The notes beneath the pieces were generated by a model. It ran no database searches. It worked only from the letters and a program-made list of their open reading frames with translations, and was not told where the DNA came from. From the NCBI RefSeq assembly GCF_008033385.1, contig NZ_VOGY01000004.1, positions 186,001 to 250,000 of the forward strand: a stretch of DNA of 64,000 bases. Reading direction: 5' to 3'. The translations under genes were made by a program, and so were the position numbers. Positions 7,460 through 17,300 of this stretch are shown piece by piece. Within the stretch, counting starts at the first letter, position 1. Each line of letters opens with the position of its first letter. This stretch comes from Algibacter pacificus (lineage in GTDB: Bacteria > Bacteroidota > Bacteroidia > Flavobacteriales > Flavobacteriaceae).

Positions 7460-10400
7460 ATGAAAGAAGGTATCGCAGGAAAAATTGCCAAAGTCTTTAT
7501 TCAATCGAAGTTAACCGTGCTGTTAATGATTGTATTTATGGTAGTTGGCGTGTATAGTTCGTTTTTAATTCCACGTGAGGAAGAGCCACAAATTGATGTA
7601 CCTATGGCCGATATTTTTGTTGGGTATCCTGGTGCAAGTCCTACGGAAGTGGAATCTCGGGTGATTAAGCCATTGGAGCAATTAATTTCGAACATCAAAG
7701 GAGTGGAATATGTGTATTCTACATCGATGAAAGAACAAGGTATGGTGATCGTGCAGTTTTATGTGGGTGAAGATATTGAACGTTCGTTTGTGAAATTATA
7801 CAATGAAATTAACAAACACATGGATCAAATGCCGGCAGGTGTTACGTTTCCGTTAGTAAAAACACGTGCGATTGACGACGTGCCTATGCTAGGTTTAACC
7901 TTGTGGAGTGAAAATTATGATGATTACCAATTAAGCCAAATGGCGCAGGAATTGGAAGCCGAAATAAAAAAGGTAAACGATGTGGCAACGACCCATAAAA
8001 TTGGAGGTCGATCACGCCAATTACGAGTAGTTTTAGATAAAGATAAATTGGCTGCTAGCGGATTAGACTTTTTGTCTGTTTCGGAAATGATTAAAGCAAA
8101 TAACAGCCAGTTAAGTTCTGGCAGTTTTGATAAAAACGACACAGAATTCCTTGTAAATACTGGTGATTTTTTAGCATCCGTTACCGATGTTGAAAATTTA
8201 GTAGTTGGTGTACAGCAAAACCAACCCATCTATTTAAAGCAAGTTGCTAAGATAATTGATGGTCCCGAAGTACCTCAAAATTATGTGAGTTTAGGTTTTG
8301 GAAAAGGTAGTGTGAAATCTGCTGATTATAAATCGGAATACCCTGCGGTTACCATTTCTGTTGCTAAACGAAAAGGTGCAGATGCGATGAAAATAGCAGA
8401 AGTGATTATTGATAAAGTGGAACATTTACGCAGTAACTTAATTCCCGACGATGTGCATGTGGAAATTACTAGAAATTACGGTGAAACCGCATCGCATAAA
8501 GTATCCGAATTACTGTGGCACCTTATAGGCTCTATCTTTGCCGTTACTATTGTCGTGATGTTAGCCATGGGCTGGCGTGGTGGATTGGTGGTGTTTTTAT
8601 CCGTGCCTATTACCTTTGCTTTAACGCTGTTGAGTTACTATATGATGGATTACACGCTAAACCGAATTACACTTTTCGCATTAGTTTTTGTAACTGGTAT
8701 TGTGGTCGATGACTCCATTATTATTGCCGAGAATATGCACAGGCATTTTAAAATGAAACGCTTACCGTTTAAACAAGCGGCTTTGTATGCCATAAATGAA
8801 GTAGGAAACCCTACTATTTTAGCCACATTTACAGTAATTGCTTCGGTGTTACCTATGGCTTTTGTATCTGGATTAATGGGACCATATATGGCGCCAATGC
8901 CTATTGGAGCATCTATTGCCATGATTTTATCTTTATTTGTTGCCTTAACGATTACCCCGTATTTAGGTTATATTTTCTTAAGAGAAAAAGATAAAAAAGG
9001 CGCAGAAGAAAAACCAGAAAAAGCCGTTGAAGACACCGTAATTTATAGAATTTATAACAAATTTGAACGTCCGTTATTAGAAAGCAAAGCAAAACGTTGG
9101 TTGTTTTTAGGAGGTACATTTGCTTTATTAATGATTACTATGGTGCTGTTTTTCACCAAATCGGTTGCTGTTAAAATGTTACCTTTTGATAATAAAAATG
9201 AATTTCAAATTGTGATTGATATGCCAGAAGGTACAACCCTAGAACGCACGGGTGTTGTAGCTCAAGAAATATCGCAATATTTATCGGGAAGACCCGAAGT
9301 GGTGAATTACCAAAACTATGTCGGTACTTCCGCTCCAATAACGTTTAACGGTTTGGTTCGCCATTACGATTTACGTGGTGGAAGCAACATGGCTGATATT
9401 CAAGTAAATTTATTATCTAAGGAAGAACGTACAGCGCAAAGTCATGATATCGCTAAATTATTGCGTCCGGACATTCAGAAAATAGCATCAAAATACAATG
9501 CGAATGTGAAGTTGGTAGAAGTTCCACCAGGACCACCAGTAATGTCTACTATAGTTGCAGAAGTTTACGGACCAGATTATAACGAGCAAACCAAAATTGC
9601 TAACCATGTTCAAAACATACTAAAAAATACAGATGATGTGGTGGATATTGATTGGATGGTAGAAGCCGATCAAACGGAATATCAATTCGATATTAATAAA
9701 GAAAAAGCCATGCTATACGGGGTAGCGCCACAGCAAATCGCGTATACAATGAATATGGCCTTGTCCAACAGAGCGATTACAAATTTGTATGATGAAGATG
9801 CGGTTAACCAAATTAGATTAGTATTGGCTTTAGATGAAAAAGAAAAATCTACCATTACCGATATTTCTCAATTGAAAGTAAAATCGAAACAAGGCCATAT
9901 GGTGCCTATTGCTGATTTGGTAACAATCACCGAAAATATAGCTGCAAAAAGTATTTATCATAAAAACCAAAAACGTGTAGTTTATGTTATGGCCGATATG
10001 GCTGGAAAATTAGAAAGTCCTGCCTACGCCATTTTAGGAATGGAAGAAAAACTAAAAGAAATTCCGCTACCAAAAGGCTACGAGATTAACGAAATGTACT
10101 TAGGTCAGCCAGAATTTGAAGATAATTACACCGTAAAATGGGATGGAGAATGGCAAATTACACTAGAAGTTTTTAGAGATTTAGGGATTGCCTTTTTAGG
10201 TGCTATCATCTTGATTTATATCTTAATTGTAGGCTGGTTCCAAAACTTTAAAGCCCCTATTGTTATGATGGTAGCTATACCTTTATCTTTAATCGGAATT
10301 ATTCTTGGTCACTGGATTATGGGAGCTTTCTTTACTGCAACATCTTTTATTGGTATGATTGCTTTAGCGGGAATTATGGTTAGAAACTCGGTACTACTGA

Positions 10401-10654
10401 TTGACTTTATAAACCTGAGAACAGCAGAAGGTATACCACTTAAACAAGCTGCCATTGAGGCTGGAGCAGTGCGTACTACTCCTATCCTATTAACCGCTGG
10501 AACGGTTGTTATTGGAGCCTTTGTAATATTATTCGATCCTATTTTCCAAGGGTTAGCCATATCGTTAATGGGTGGAACTATAGTTTCAACAGTGTTTACT
10601 TTATTAGTGGTGCCGTTGGTGTATTATATGATTGAAAAGAAGAATTATAAATAA
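7460..10654 (+). CDS. RND efflux transporter permease
   Basis: Inner-membrane proton-driven pump of the AcrB/MexB superfamily. The 1064 residues are full length: TM1 near residues 17-37, a periplasmic porter/docking region, a first block of helices (about 350-505), a second periplasmic region (about 570-890), and a second helical block to the end. GIVVDDSIIIAEN in TM4 contains the paired aspartates (Asp417-Asp418) of the proton relay. The short, basic C-terminus ends just after the last helix. It is the third gene of the efflux operon. The long gap before it may be bridged by transcription through the repeat at 7206-7321. Substrate cannot be inferred from sequence alone. Confidence 0.94.
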   Translation: MKEGIAGKIAKVFIQSKLTVLLMIVFMVVGVYSSFLIPREEEPQIDVPMADIFVGYPGASPTEVESRVIKPLEQLISNIKGVEYVYSTSMKEQGMVIVQFYVGEDIERSFVKLYNEINKHMDQMPAGVTFPLVKTRAIDDVPMLGLTLWSENYDDYQLSQMAQELEAEIKKVNDVATTHKIGGRSRQLRVVLDKDKLAASGLDFLSVSEMIKANNSQLSSGSFDKNDTEFLVNTGDFLASVTDVENLVVGVQQNQPIYLKQVAKIIDGPEVPQNYVSLGFGKGSVKSADYKSEYPAVTISVAKRKGADAMKIAEVIIDKVEHLRSNLIPDDVHVEITRNYGETASHKVSELLWHLIGSIFAVTIVVMLAMGWRGGLVVFLSVPITFALTLLSYYMMDYTLNRITLFALVFVTGIVVDDSIIIAENMHRHFKMKRLPFKQAALYAINEVGNPTILATFTVIASVLPMAFVSGLMGPYMAPMPIGASIAMILSLFVALTITPYLGYIFLREKDKKGAEEKPEKAVEDTVIYRIYNKFERPLLESKAKRWLFLGGTFALLMITMVLFFTKSVAVKMLPFDNKNEFQIVIDMPEGTTLERTGVVAQEISQYLSGRPEVVNYQNYVGTSAPITFNGLVRHYDLRGGSNMADIQVNLLSKEERTAQSHDIAKLLRPDIQKIASKYNANVKLVEVPPGPPVMSTIVAEVYGPDYNEQTKIANHVQNILKNTDDVVDIDWMVEADQTEYQFDINKEKAMLYGVAPQQIAYTMNMALSNRAITNLYDEDAVNQIRLVLALDEKEKSTITDISQLKVKSKQGHMVPIADLVTITENIAAKSIYHKNQKRVVYVMADMAGKLESPAYAILGMEEKLKEIPLPKGYEINEMYLGQPEFEDNYTVKWDGEWQITLEVFRDLGIAFLGAIILIYILIVGWFQNFKAPIVMMVAIPLSLIGIILGHWIMGAFFTATSFIGMIALAGIMVRNSVLLIDFINLRTAEGIPLKQAAIEAGAVRTTPILLTAGTVVIGAFVILFDPIFQGLAISLMGGTIVSTVFTLLVVPLVYYMIEKKNYK

Positions 10655-10658
10655 CAAG

Positions 10659-10690
10659 AATCCCGCGGATTATGCGGATAAACGCTGATT
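10659..10690. repeat. Dispersed repeat, left half
   Basis: AATCCCGCGGATT is followed by a degenerate copy of the sequence at 10891-10920 (TGCGGATAAACGCTGATT versus TCGTGGATAAAAGCTGA). The two copies bracket the RND-derived remnant. No matching right half is obvious here. Confidence 0.5.
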
Positions 10691-10697
10691 GAATTTA

Positions 10698-10772
10698 GCA
10701 TATCATTAAAGAGTAGAACTATTGTTTCTAAAGTATTAGCATTACTCGTGGTGCCGATATCGTTTGTTTGCA
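10698..10772 (+). pseudogene. Decayed C-terminal remnant of an RND permease gene
   Basis: From about 10700 the plus strand reads ISLKSRTIVSKVLALLVVPISF in one frame. This aligns with ISLMGGTIVSTVFTLLVVPLVY at the C-terminus of the intact pump (DNA 10559-10626). Match extends over about 70 bp at both DNA and protein level with no internal gap apart from one base at the left edge. There is no start, and the frame is lost just after the homology. It looks like the tail of a duplicated pump gene whose body was deleted, leaving a scar between two repeats. Confidence 0.65.
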
Positions 10773-10825
10773 ACTTAAATGGCTGTTTCGTGAGATTAGA
10801 AAATGAACTCTGAGTTGTGCTAATT

Positions 10826-10843
10826 AATTCGTGAATTCGTGGC
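10826..10843. repeat. Solo arm of the GxxExxY-associated hairpin repeat
   Basis: AATTCGTGAATTCGTGGC matches the right arm of the hairpin units flanking the GxxExxY gene near 59.2-60.3 kb, with GTGAATT in place of GTGTATT. No left arm is found nearby, so it is a remnant of one unit. Confidence 0.55.
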
Positions 10844-10890
10844 GAAAGTTTTAGAGGTTAAACCATAGAGTTTGAATATAGTAAAATAAT

Positions 10891-10960
10891 AATCCCGCGG
10901 ATTTCGTGGATAAAAGCTGACTATATAATCCTTTCAGCTTGAATTTTCGAAATCTGCTGA
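10891..10960. repeat. 70-bp palindromic element
   Basis: The segment folds into a hairpin: GATTTCG (about 10899-10905) pairs with CGAAATC (about 10948-10954), and AAGCTGA (10914-10920) pairs with TCAGCTT (10934-10940) inside it. Its left part repeats the sequence at 10659-10690. It lies 20 bp before the small PII-like gene and would be in its leader if that gene is cotranscribed with the pump. Confidence 0.55.
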
Positions 10961-10979
10961 AAATAAAAAAACAGAAAAT

Positions 10980-11285
10980 ATGAAATTAGTTATCGTTACA
11001 GCAGTTGATGAGTTTCAAAAAAATGTTTTGAAATTATTCAGAACCGCCAATATTAAAAACTTTAGCAGTTCGGATATTGATGGCCATAAAAATGGATCAT
11101 CGGTCTTAATGGCTTCAAGTTGGTTTCCTGGAGAGAAATTCGGTAATGAATCCCGTTTGTTTTTCTCGTTTGCAGAAGATGAAAATATTGATAGCTTATT
11201 CGAATTATTGAAAGATTTCAATTCAAAATTAGAAACCAACAACCCTATTAAAGCGGTTGTGGTCCCTATTGAAAAATTTATATAA
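10980..11285 (+). CDS. Small PII-like (ferredoxin-fold) protein linked to RND pump
   Basis: A 101-residue cytosolic protein with no signal or membrane segment. MKLVIVTAVDEFQKNVLKLFRTANI, a central strand region SWFPGEKFGNESRLFFSF and the C-terminal NPIKAVVVPIEKFI suggest the beta-alpha-beta repeat of PII-like small proteins. I recall such proteins annotated beside RND pumps as DUF3240-like or PII-family. It follows the pump by 325 bp of repeat-rich DNA and precedes a DUF2892 gene by 19 bp. A role in sensing or regulating transport is inferred; no ligand-binding residue can be assigned with confidence. Confidence 0.7.
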   Translation: MKLVIVTAVDEFQKNVLKLFRTANIKNFSSSDIDGHKNGSSVLMASSWFPGEKFGNESRLFFSFAEDENIDSLFELLKDFNSKLETNNPIKAVVVPIEKFI

Positions 11286-11304
11286 ACTTAAAAAATAGAA
11301 AAAA

Positions 11305-11520
11305 ATGTTAAATACATATTTTAGAGTTATTGTTGGTTTTATGGTGCTTTTAAGCGTTGTGTTAACCGTTTATGTTAATCAAAACTGGATGTGGTTTACG
11401 GTATTTATAGGCGTAAATTTAATACAGTCTGCCTTTACAAAATGGTGCTTATTAGAAAGTATCTTAATGAAATTGGGAATTAAAAAAGAAGGCGAAGCGG
11501 GCTGTAACGTTAAAAACTAA
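11305..11520 (+). CDS. DUF2892 small membrane protein
   Basis: A 71-residue protein with two predicted transmembrane helices (about 7-22 and 27-43) and the pattern FTKWCLLESILMKLG that typifies DUF2892 (YgaP-like) proteins. The conserved Cys lies just after the second helix, and a second Cys is near the C-terminus. In YgaP this membrane module anchors a rhodanese domain; here it stands alone, as is common in Bacteroidota. It is 19 bp from the preceding gene and ends the efflux-associated cluster. Function unknown. Confidence 0.8.
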   Translation: MLNTYFRVIVGFMVLLSVVLTVYVNQNWMWFTVFIGVNLIQSAFTKWCLLESILMKLGIKKEGEAGCNVKN

Positions 11521-11554
11521 CACACAGCTTGCCCAAATTCTTTATTAATTATCA

Positions 11555-14500
11555 TTACATATTTCGGCGATACTGCCCGCCGACTTCAAATAAAGCATTT
11601 GTAATTTGACCTAAAGAACACACTTTACAAACCTCCATTAAGGCTTCGAATATATTTTCATTATTCACGGCTTTATGTTGAAGTTCTTTCAATAAAGCTT
11701 CTGTTTGATGTGCGCTATGCAGATTTTCTAATGTTTTAATTTGGAATTGTTTTTCTTCTTCCGTAGCACGAATCACTTCCGCAGGTAAAACCGTTGGAGA
11801 GCCTTGACTACTTAAAAAAGTATTTACGCCTATGATTGGAAAGGCTCCGCTATGTTTCAACGTTTCATAATACAAACTTTCTTCTTGTATTTTACTGCGT
11901 TGGTACATGGTTTCCATAGCACCTAAAACACCGCCGCGTTCTGTAATTCTATCAAATTCTAACAGCACGGCTTCTTCTACTAAATCGGTTAATTCTTCAA
12001 TAATAAAAGAACCTTGAATTGGGTTTTCATTTTTATTCAACCCTAACTCTTTATTAATGATAAGTTGAATAGCCATAGCACGACGCACAGACTCCTCTGT
12101 TGGCGTTGTAATCGCTTCATCATAGGCATTTGTATGTAGCGAATTACAGTTGTCGTAAATCGCATAAAGTGCTTGAAGTGTAGTACGAATATCGTTAAAA
12201 TCGATTTCCTGAGCATGTAAACTTCGCCCCGAGGTTTGAATATGATATTTAAGCATTTGTGCTCTGGCATTGGCGCCATATTTATGTTTCATGGCTTTTG
12301 CCCAAATTTTACGAGCTACACGACCAATAACCGCATATTCCGGATCGATTCCGTTGGAAAAAAAGAAGGATAAGTTTGGTCCAAATTTATTAATATCCAT
12401 GCCACGGCTTAAATAATATTCCACGTAAGTGAAACCATTAGATAAGGTTAATGCCAATTGGGTAATTGGGTTTGCTCCTGCTTCGGCAATATGATATCCA
12501 GAAATGGAAACTGAATAAAAATTACGCACATTATTATTGATGAAATATTCCTGCACATCGCCCATAAGTCGCAAGGCAAATTCTGTTGAAAAAATACAGG
12601 TGTTTTGCGCTTGATCTTCTTTTAAAATATCGGCTTGTACGGTACCGCGAACTTGCGCTATGGTATTCTTTTTAATATCCGCATAAACGTCTGCGGGCAA
12701 TACTTGATCGCCAGTAACCCCTAAAAGCATTAAACCTAAACCGTTATTACTTTCAGGTAATTCGCCATTGTATTTAGGACGTTCTTTACCTTTATAAATT
12801 TCAGTTATTTTAGCCTCTACTTCAGCTTCTAAATTATTTTCTTTAATATAAATTTCGCATTGCTGATCGATAGCGGCATTCATAAAAAAGCCTAATAACA
12901 TGGGGGCAGGCCCGTTAATCGTCATACTCACCGAAGTCATCACGTGTGCTAAATTAAAACCAGAATAGAGTTTTTTAGCATCGTCTAAACAACAAATAGA
13001 CACGCCTGCATTCCCAATTTTACCGTAAATATCCGGTCGTAAATCGGGATCGTTTCCGTAAAGGGTAACACTATCAAAAGCAGTCGATAAACGTTTGGCT
13101 GGTAACCCAGCACTTACATAATGAAATCGTTTATTGGTACGCTCTGGTCCACCTTCGCCAGCAAACATTCTCGCTGGGTCTTCTCCGGTTCTTTTAAAAG
13201 GATATAAACCCGAGGTATACGGAAATTCTCCAGGCACATTTTCTTGCAGGCACCATTGTAAAAGATCGCCCCAAGCTTGATATTTTGGTAAGGCAATTTT
13301 AGGAATCTGTAAATGCGATAAGGATTCGGAATGGGTTTCAATATTAATATCCTTACCTCTAACTTTAAAGCTATAGATCGGATTTTTATATGTATTAACT
13401 TTCTCGTCCCAAGTGGTAATAATTTCCCAATTATAAGGATCGAGGTTTAATTTTACTCTGTCGAATTCTTTTATAAGAAGCCTCAATAAACTTTTTTGAG
13501 ATTCCTCCTCTGTCGTTCCTCCTTTATCATTCTGAGCTTGTTGGAGAATCTCATCTTCATGCAACCCTAATTTTCCAATCAGCGACTTCTCGACTGCATG
13601 TGATGACACATTCATTACAGAACAAATAGTTTTATAAATGCCGTAAAGCTTCTGAGCCACCTCAAATTGTTCCAATCCTTTTTTATCGTAAGCGCGGTTG
13701 TTTTCAGCAATTTCAGATAAATAACGTGTTCTATTAGGAGGAATTACAAAAATTTTTTCACTCATTTCTTTGGAAATAGTGAACGTAGATTTTAAATCGG
13801 CACCCGCTTTTTCAACCAAATTATCCATAATGGCTTTGTAAAGCGTATTCATTCCAGGGTCGTTAAACTGCGAAGCAATAGTTCCAAAAACCGGTAAATC
13901 GTCTTGATGGCTATCCCACAAATTATTATTACGCATGTATTGTTTTTTTACATCGCGTAATGCATCCAAAGCTCCTCGTTTATCAAATTTATTAATGGCC
14001 ACCAAATCGGCAAAATCGAGCATATCAATTTTTTCAAGCTGTGTTGCTGCTCCAAATTCTGGTGTCATAACATATAAGGAAACATCAGAATGTTCTATAA
14101 TTTCCGTATCGCTCTGCCCTATTCCCGACGTTTCTAGTATAATAAGGTCGAATTCCGCAGCTTTTAAAACCTCAACCGCTTCATTTACATATTTTGAAAG
14201 CGCTAAATTGGATTGTCGTGTTGCCAAACTACGCATATAAACACGCGAGTTATTAATGGCGTTCATACGGATTCTATCGCCTAAAAGCGCACCTCCTGTT
14301 TTTCTTTTTGATGGATCTACTGAAACAATTCCAACGGTTTTCTCTGGAAAATCTATTAAAAACCTACGAACAAGCTCGTCCACCAAACTCGATTTTCCAG
14401 CACCACCAGTTCCTGTAATTCCTAAAACAGGTGTTTTTGAGTTTTTATTTTTAATATGTATATCTTCTAAAATAGCTTTTGAAATCTCTGGAAAATTTTC

Positions 14501-15019
14501 TGCTGAAGAAATTACGCGTGCAATAGCTTTCGGGTTTTTATTTTTTAAAGATTTTATATCCACATCGAGTTGGTCTCCAATGGGAAAATCGGCCTTTTCA
14601 ACCAAATCATTAATCATGCCTTGCAATCCCATTTCACGACCATCATCGGGCGAATAAATTCTACAAATACCATAATCCATCAATGCTTTTATTTCCGAAG
14701 GCAAAATAACACCGCCACCACCGCCAAAAATTTTAATATGTTCTGCACCTCGCTCCTTTAGTAAGTCGAACATATATTTAAAATATTCGTTGTGCCCACC
14801 TTGGTATGATGTTAAACAAATAGCATTTACATCCTCTTGAATAGCTGTATTTACAACTTCTTCCACGCTTCTATCGTGACCTAAATGAATGACTTCCACA
14901 CCAGTAGACTGAATAATTCTGCGCATAATATTAATGGAAGCATCATGCCCATCAAAAAGAGATGCAGCGGTAACGATCCTTACTTTGTACTTTGGCTTAT
15001 AAGAAGGCACTTGTTTCAT
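11555..15019 (-). CDS. icmF: Fused isobutyryl-CoA mutase with G-protein chaperone
   Basis: An adenosylcobalamin enzyme interconverting isobutyryl-CoA and butyryl-CoA, used in branched-chain amino-acid and fatty-acid metabolism. The 1154 residues hold, in order, a B12-binding domain (DGH motif, axial His25; glycine-rich loop near 98-104), a MeaB-like GTPase (Walker A GTGGAGKS at 203-210, [15 protein letters not shown] at 343-346), a linker, and the mutase large domain. Substrate choice is readable: Phe619 in ARMFAGEG replaces the Tyr, and Gln805 in DQAQNTCIF replaces the Arg, that hold methylmalonyl-CoA in MCM. This favours IcmF over methylmalonyl-CoA mutase. No partner subunit is needed. It is monocistronic and divergent from purU. 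Confidence 0.93.
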   Translation of the reverse strand: MKQVPSYKPKYKVRIVTAASLFDGHDASINIMRRIIQSTGVEVIHLGHDRSVEEVVNTAIQEDVNAICLTSYQGGHNEYFKYMFDLLKERGAEHIKIFGGGGGVILPSEIKALMDYGICRIYSPDDGREMGLQGMINDLVEKADFPIGDQLDVDIKSLKNKNPKAIARVISSAENFPEISKAILEDIHIKNKNSKTPVLGITGTGGAGKSSLVDELVRRFLIDFPEKTVGIVSVDPSKRKTGGALLGDRIRMNAINNSRVYMRSLATRQSNLALSKYVNEAVEVLKAAEFDLIILETSGIGQSDTEIIEHSDVSLYVMTPEFGAATQLEKIDMLDFADLVAINKFDKRGALDALRDVKKQYMRNNNLWDSHQDDLPVFGTIASQFNDPGMNTLYKAIMDNLVEKAGADLKSTFTISKEMSEKIFVIPPNRTRYLSEIAENNRAYDKKGLEQFEVAQKLYGIYKTICSVMNVSSHAVEKSLIGKLGLHEDEILQQAQNDKGGTTEEESQKSLLRLLIKEFDRVKLNLDPYNWEIITTWDEKVNTYKNPIYSFKVRGKDINIETHSESLSHLQIPKIALPKYQAWGDLLQWCLQENVPGEFPYTSGLYPFKRTGEDPARMFAGEGGPERTNKRFHYVSAGLPAKRLSTAFDSVTLYGNDPDLRPDIYGKIGNAGVSICCLDDAKKLYSGFNLAHVMTSVSMTINGPAPMLLGFFMNAAIDQQCEIYIKENNLEAEVEAKITEIYKGKERPKYNGELPESNNGLGLMLLGVTGDQVLPADVYADIKKNTIAQVRGTVQADILKEDQAQNTCIFSTEFALRLMGDVQEYFINNNVRNFYSVSISGYHIAEAGANPITQLALTLSNGFTYVEYYLSRGMDINKFGPNLSFFFSNGIDPEYAVIGRVARKIWAKAMKHKYGANARAQMLKYHIQTSGRSLHAQEIDFNDIRTTLQALYAIYDNCNSLHTNAYDEAITTPTEESVRRAMAIQLIINKELGLNKNENPIQGSFIIEELTDLVEEAVLLEFDRITERGGVLGAMETMYQRSKIQEESLYYETLKHSGAFPIIGVNTFLSSQGSPTVLPAEVIRATEEEKQFQIKTLENLHSAHQTEALLKELQHKAVNNENIFEALMEVCKVCSLGQITNALFEVGGQYRRNM

Positions 15020-15087
15020 TTATAAAAAAATCTTGATTATAAGGAAACAAAATTAAGGAATATTCAAAAAAAACAATCAATTACCCT

Positions 15088-15106
15088 AAATAATTCAAAA
15101 TTATTT
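15088..15106. promoter_or_regulatory. AT-rich palindrome between icmF and purU
   Basis: AAATAATT-CAA-AATTATTT is a perfect 8-bp inverted repeat roughly midway between two divergent genes. It could be an operator, but AT-rich palindromes arise readily by chance in this DNA, so confidence is low. Confidence 0.3.
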
Positions 15107-15169
15107 AACTAAACTATATTAACAGAAAATTAAACTATTTTTATCGCACAATTTTAGAACTAAATATTA

Positions 15170-16024
15170 ATGAACAAAATAACCATTTTAATTCACTGTA
15201 AAGATTTACCAGGTATTATTGCTTCGGTAACCAATTTTATTACCGAAGAACAAGGTAATGTTGTTTACTTAGATCAGCATGTAGATCGAGAACAGAACGA
15301 GTTTTTTATGCGTTTAGAAAGTGAATTTCAAGACCCAAATTTTTCTACCGAAAACTTCAAATCATTGTTTAAAAAGCAATTAGCAGAAAAATTCAATATG
15401 AAATGGCGGATTTATTCTTCTGAAAAAAAACCAAAAATGGCCATATTGGTTTCTAAATACGACCATTGTTTATATGATATTCTTGGACGTTACAATTCTG
15501 GCGAACTCAATTTAGAGATTCCTTTTATTATTAGTAATCATACCGATTTAAAACATATTGCCGATAGTTTTAATATTCCATTTTACCATATTCCGGTCAC
15601 TAAGGCAACAAAAGCTGAGGCGGAGGCTAAACAATTAGAATTATTAGAAGCTCATAAGGTGGATTTTATTGTGCTTGCGAGGTATATGCAAATAGTCTCT
15701 GGGAATTTAATAAATAAATATCCAAACAAAATAATAAATATACACCACTCGTTTTTACCTGCATTTGTTGGAGCAAAACCTTATCACTCGGCCTATAAAC
15801 GTGGTGTAAAAATTATTGGAGCTACTAGCCATTATGTTACCGAAGAATTGGACGCCGGTCCTATTATTGAACAAGATGTAACGCGAATTACTCACACTTA
15901 CACCATAAATGACTTAATTTCTAAGGGAAGAGATTTAGAAAAAATAGTTTTAGCAAATGCCATTAAACTGCACGCTAACAGGAAGGTTATGGTGTTTAAT
16001 AACAAAACAGTAATATTTTCTTAA
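15170..16024 (+). CDS. purU: Formyltetrahydrofolate deformylase
   Basis: Hydrolyses 10-formyltetrahydrofolate to formate and tetrahydrofolate, balancing one-carbon pools and feeding PurT where present. The 284 residues contain an N-terminal ACT domain (ILIHCKDLPGIIASVTNFI, about 4-80) and a C-terminal formyltransferase-type domain (about 88-284). The catalytic Asn-His motif is in INIHHSFLPAF and the catalytic Asp in TEELDAGPIIEQD. Length and order match the family. A hairpin overlaps the stop codon. Confidence 0.94.
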   Translation: MNKITILIHCKDLPGIIASVTNFITEEQGNVVYLDQHVDREQNEFFMRLESEFQDPNFSTENFKSLFKKQLAEKFNMKWRIYSSEKKPKMAILVSKYDHCLYDILGRYNSGELNLEIPFIISNHTDLKHIADSFNIPFYHIPVTKATKAEAEAKQLELLEAHKVDFIVLARYMQIVSGNLINKYPNKIINIHHSFLPAFVGAKPYHSAYKRGVKIIGATSHYVTEELDAGPIIEQDVTRITHTYTINDLISKGRDLEKIVLANAIKLHANRKVMVFNNKTVIFS

Positions 16025-16040
16025 TAAAGAAAATACTGTT
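16006..16040 (+). terminator. Hairpin at the purU stop codon
   Basis: AACAGTAATATTTTCTT and AAGAAAATACTGTT pair around a short loop and span the stop codon. It is not followed by a long T-run, so it may be a transcript-end stabiliser rather than a strong intrinsic terminator. Confidence 0.45.
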
Positions 16041-16159
16041 AAATTTATCTTAAAACTTTTTTATCCCTATTTTTGTAAAAAATAATTGTGACTGATTATT
16101 TTATTCTGTGTCTAAAAGGATATAGAAAACTTTAACCATTATCTAAATTTTAATTTTTT

Positions 16160-17254
16160 ATGAAAACAAATTTATTTTTATGCCTAGCTTTTGTTCTAGG
16201 TTTCGGATTCTCTCAAGCCCAAAATTTACCCGCTAATCCTTCGCCTGGGAAATGTTACGTAAAATGTATTACAAAAGACGAGTTTAAAACTGTAGAAGAA
16301 ACCATTGAAGTATATCCAGCATATACAACTTTAGAAGTTATTCCTGCAACTTACAAAACTGTTGAAGAACGTGTTTTAATTAAAGAAGCGACTAAAAAAT
16401 TCGTTTATGTACCTGCTACTTACGAAACTGTAGAAGTTCCTTATGTTCAAAAAGCTGCAAGAACAGATTTATCTATTAACCCTGCAACTTTTGGATCTAA
16501 CTCTAAAAATTACGAATCTTATCCTGCAACTTCTGGATGGCAGTATAAAGAAACCGTATGTGACTCTCCTAACAAAGAGGATTGTGTTGTAGCTTGTTTT
16601 GTTGAATATCCTGCACAATACAGCGACATTACTTACACCACTTTAACAAAAGACGCTACTACAAGTTCTAAATCTATTCCTGAAGTTAGAACAACATACA
16701 AAAAACGTGTAATTAAAACACCTGCTAGAATGGATGAAGTTGAAATTCCTGCAGAATATAGTACTATTACGCGTCAAATTGTAGATACTGAAGCAACTAC
16801 AAGATCGGTAACTATACCTGCTAAATATAAAACGTATACAAGAACAGTATTAGCTAAAAAAGGTGGAATTACAACTTGGGAAGAAGTTGATTGTGGATTA
16901 TTAGACGCAAACGTATTACCAATTTTTTACGAATTAGGTAGCGCTCGAATTACACCTGCATCTAAAAAAATTATTGATGATACCTTATTACCTTTATTAA
17001 ACAGTAAACCTGTTAGTATTGAATTAATGTCTCATACAGATTCTAGAGGAAACGACGATTTCAACATGTCTTTATCTCAACAACGTGCTAACTCTGTTGT
17101 TAACTATTTAGTATCTAAAGGTATTTCAAGAAACAGATTAACTGCTCGTGGATATGGTGAAACAAGATTAGTAAACCGTTGTGCTAATGGTGTTGAATGT
17201 TCTGAAACTGAACACCAAAAGAACAGACGTACAGAATTTAGAATTATTCAATAA
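16160..17254 (+). CDS. OmpA-family protein with PA-x-Y repeats
   Basis: Outer-membrane-associated protein with a C-terminal OmpA peptidoglycan-binding domain. The 364 residues have a signal peptide (cleaved near SQAQ), a region from about 30 to 245 made of some nine degenerate repeats centred on (I/V/Y)PA-x-Y-x-T (VIPATYKTVEER, VPATYETVEV, IPAEYSTIT, IPAKYKTYT), and the OmpA domain (about 250-364) with MSHTDSRGND and NRRTEFRI. There is no barrel domain, so it is probably periplasmic and peptidoglycan-bound; the repeats may be an adhesive or spacer region. A -7 match TATTTTTG lies at 16068-16075 and a strong terminator follows. Codon use looks like that of an abundant protein. Confidence 0.85.
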   Translation: MKTNLFLCLAFVLGFGFSQAQNLPANPSPGKCYVKCITKDEFKTVEETIEVYPAYTTLEVIPATYKTVEERVLIKEATKKFVYVPATYETVEVPYVQKAARTDLSINPATFGSNSKNYESYPATSGWQYKETVCDSPNKEDCVVACFVEYPAQYSDITYTTLTKDATTSSKSIPEVRTTYKKRVIKTPARMDEVEIPAEYSTITRQIVDTEATTRSVTIPAKYKTYTRTVLAKKGGITTWEEVDCGLLDANVLPIFYELGSARITPASKKIIDDTLLPLLNSKPVSIELMSHTDSRGNDDFNMSLSQQRANSVVNYLVSKGISRNRLTARGYGETRLVNRCANGVECSETEHQKNRRTEFRIIQ

Positions 17255-17300
17255 GTCTAAATTTATTAATACTTTTAAACTACTGGTAATAGTTTAAAGG

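Noticed and set aside
14256-14657. A 133-codon plus-strand frame opposite icmF
   Set aside because: Antisense to the GTPase part of icmF; composition mirrors the coding strand and no promoter is seen.
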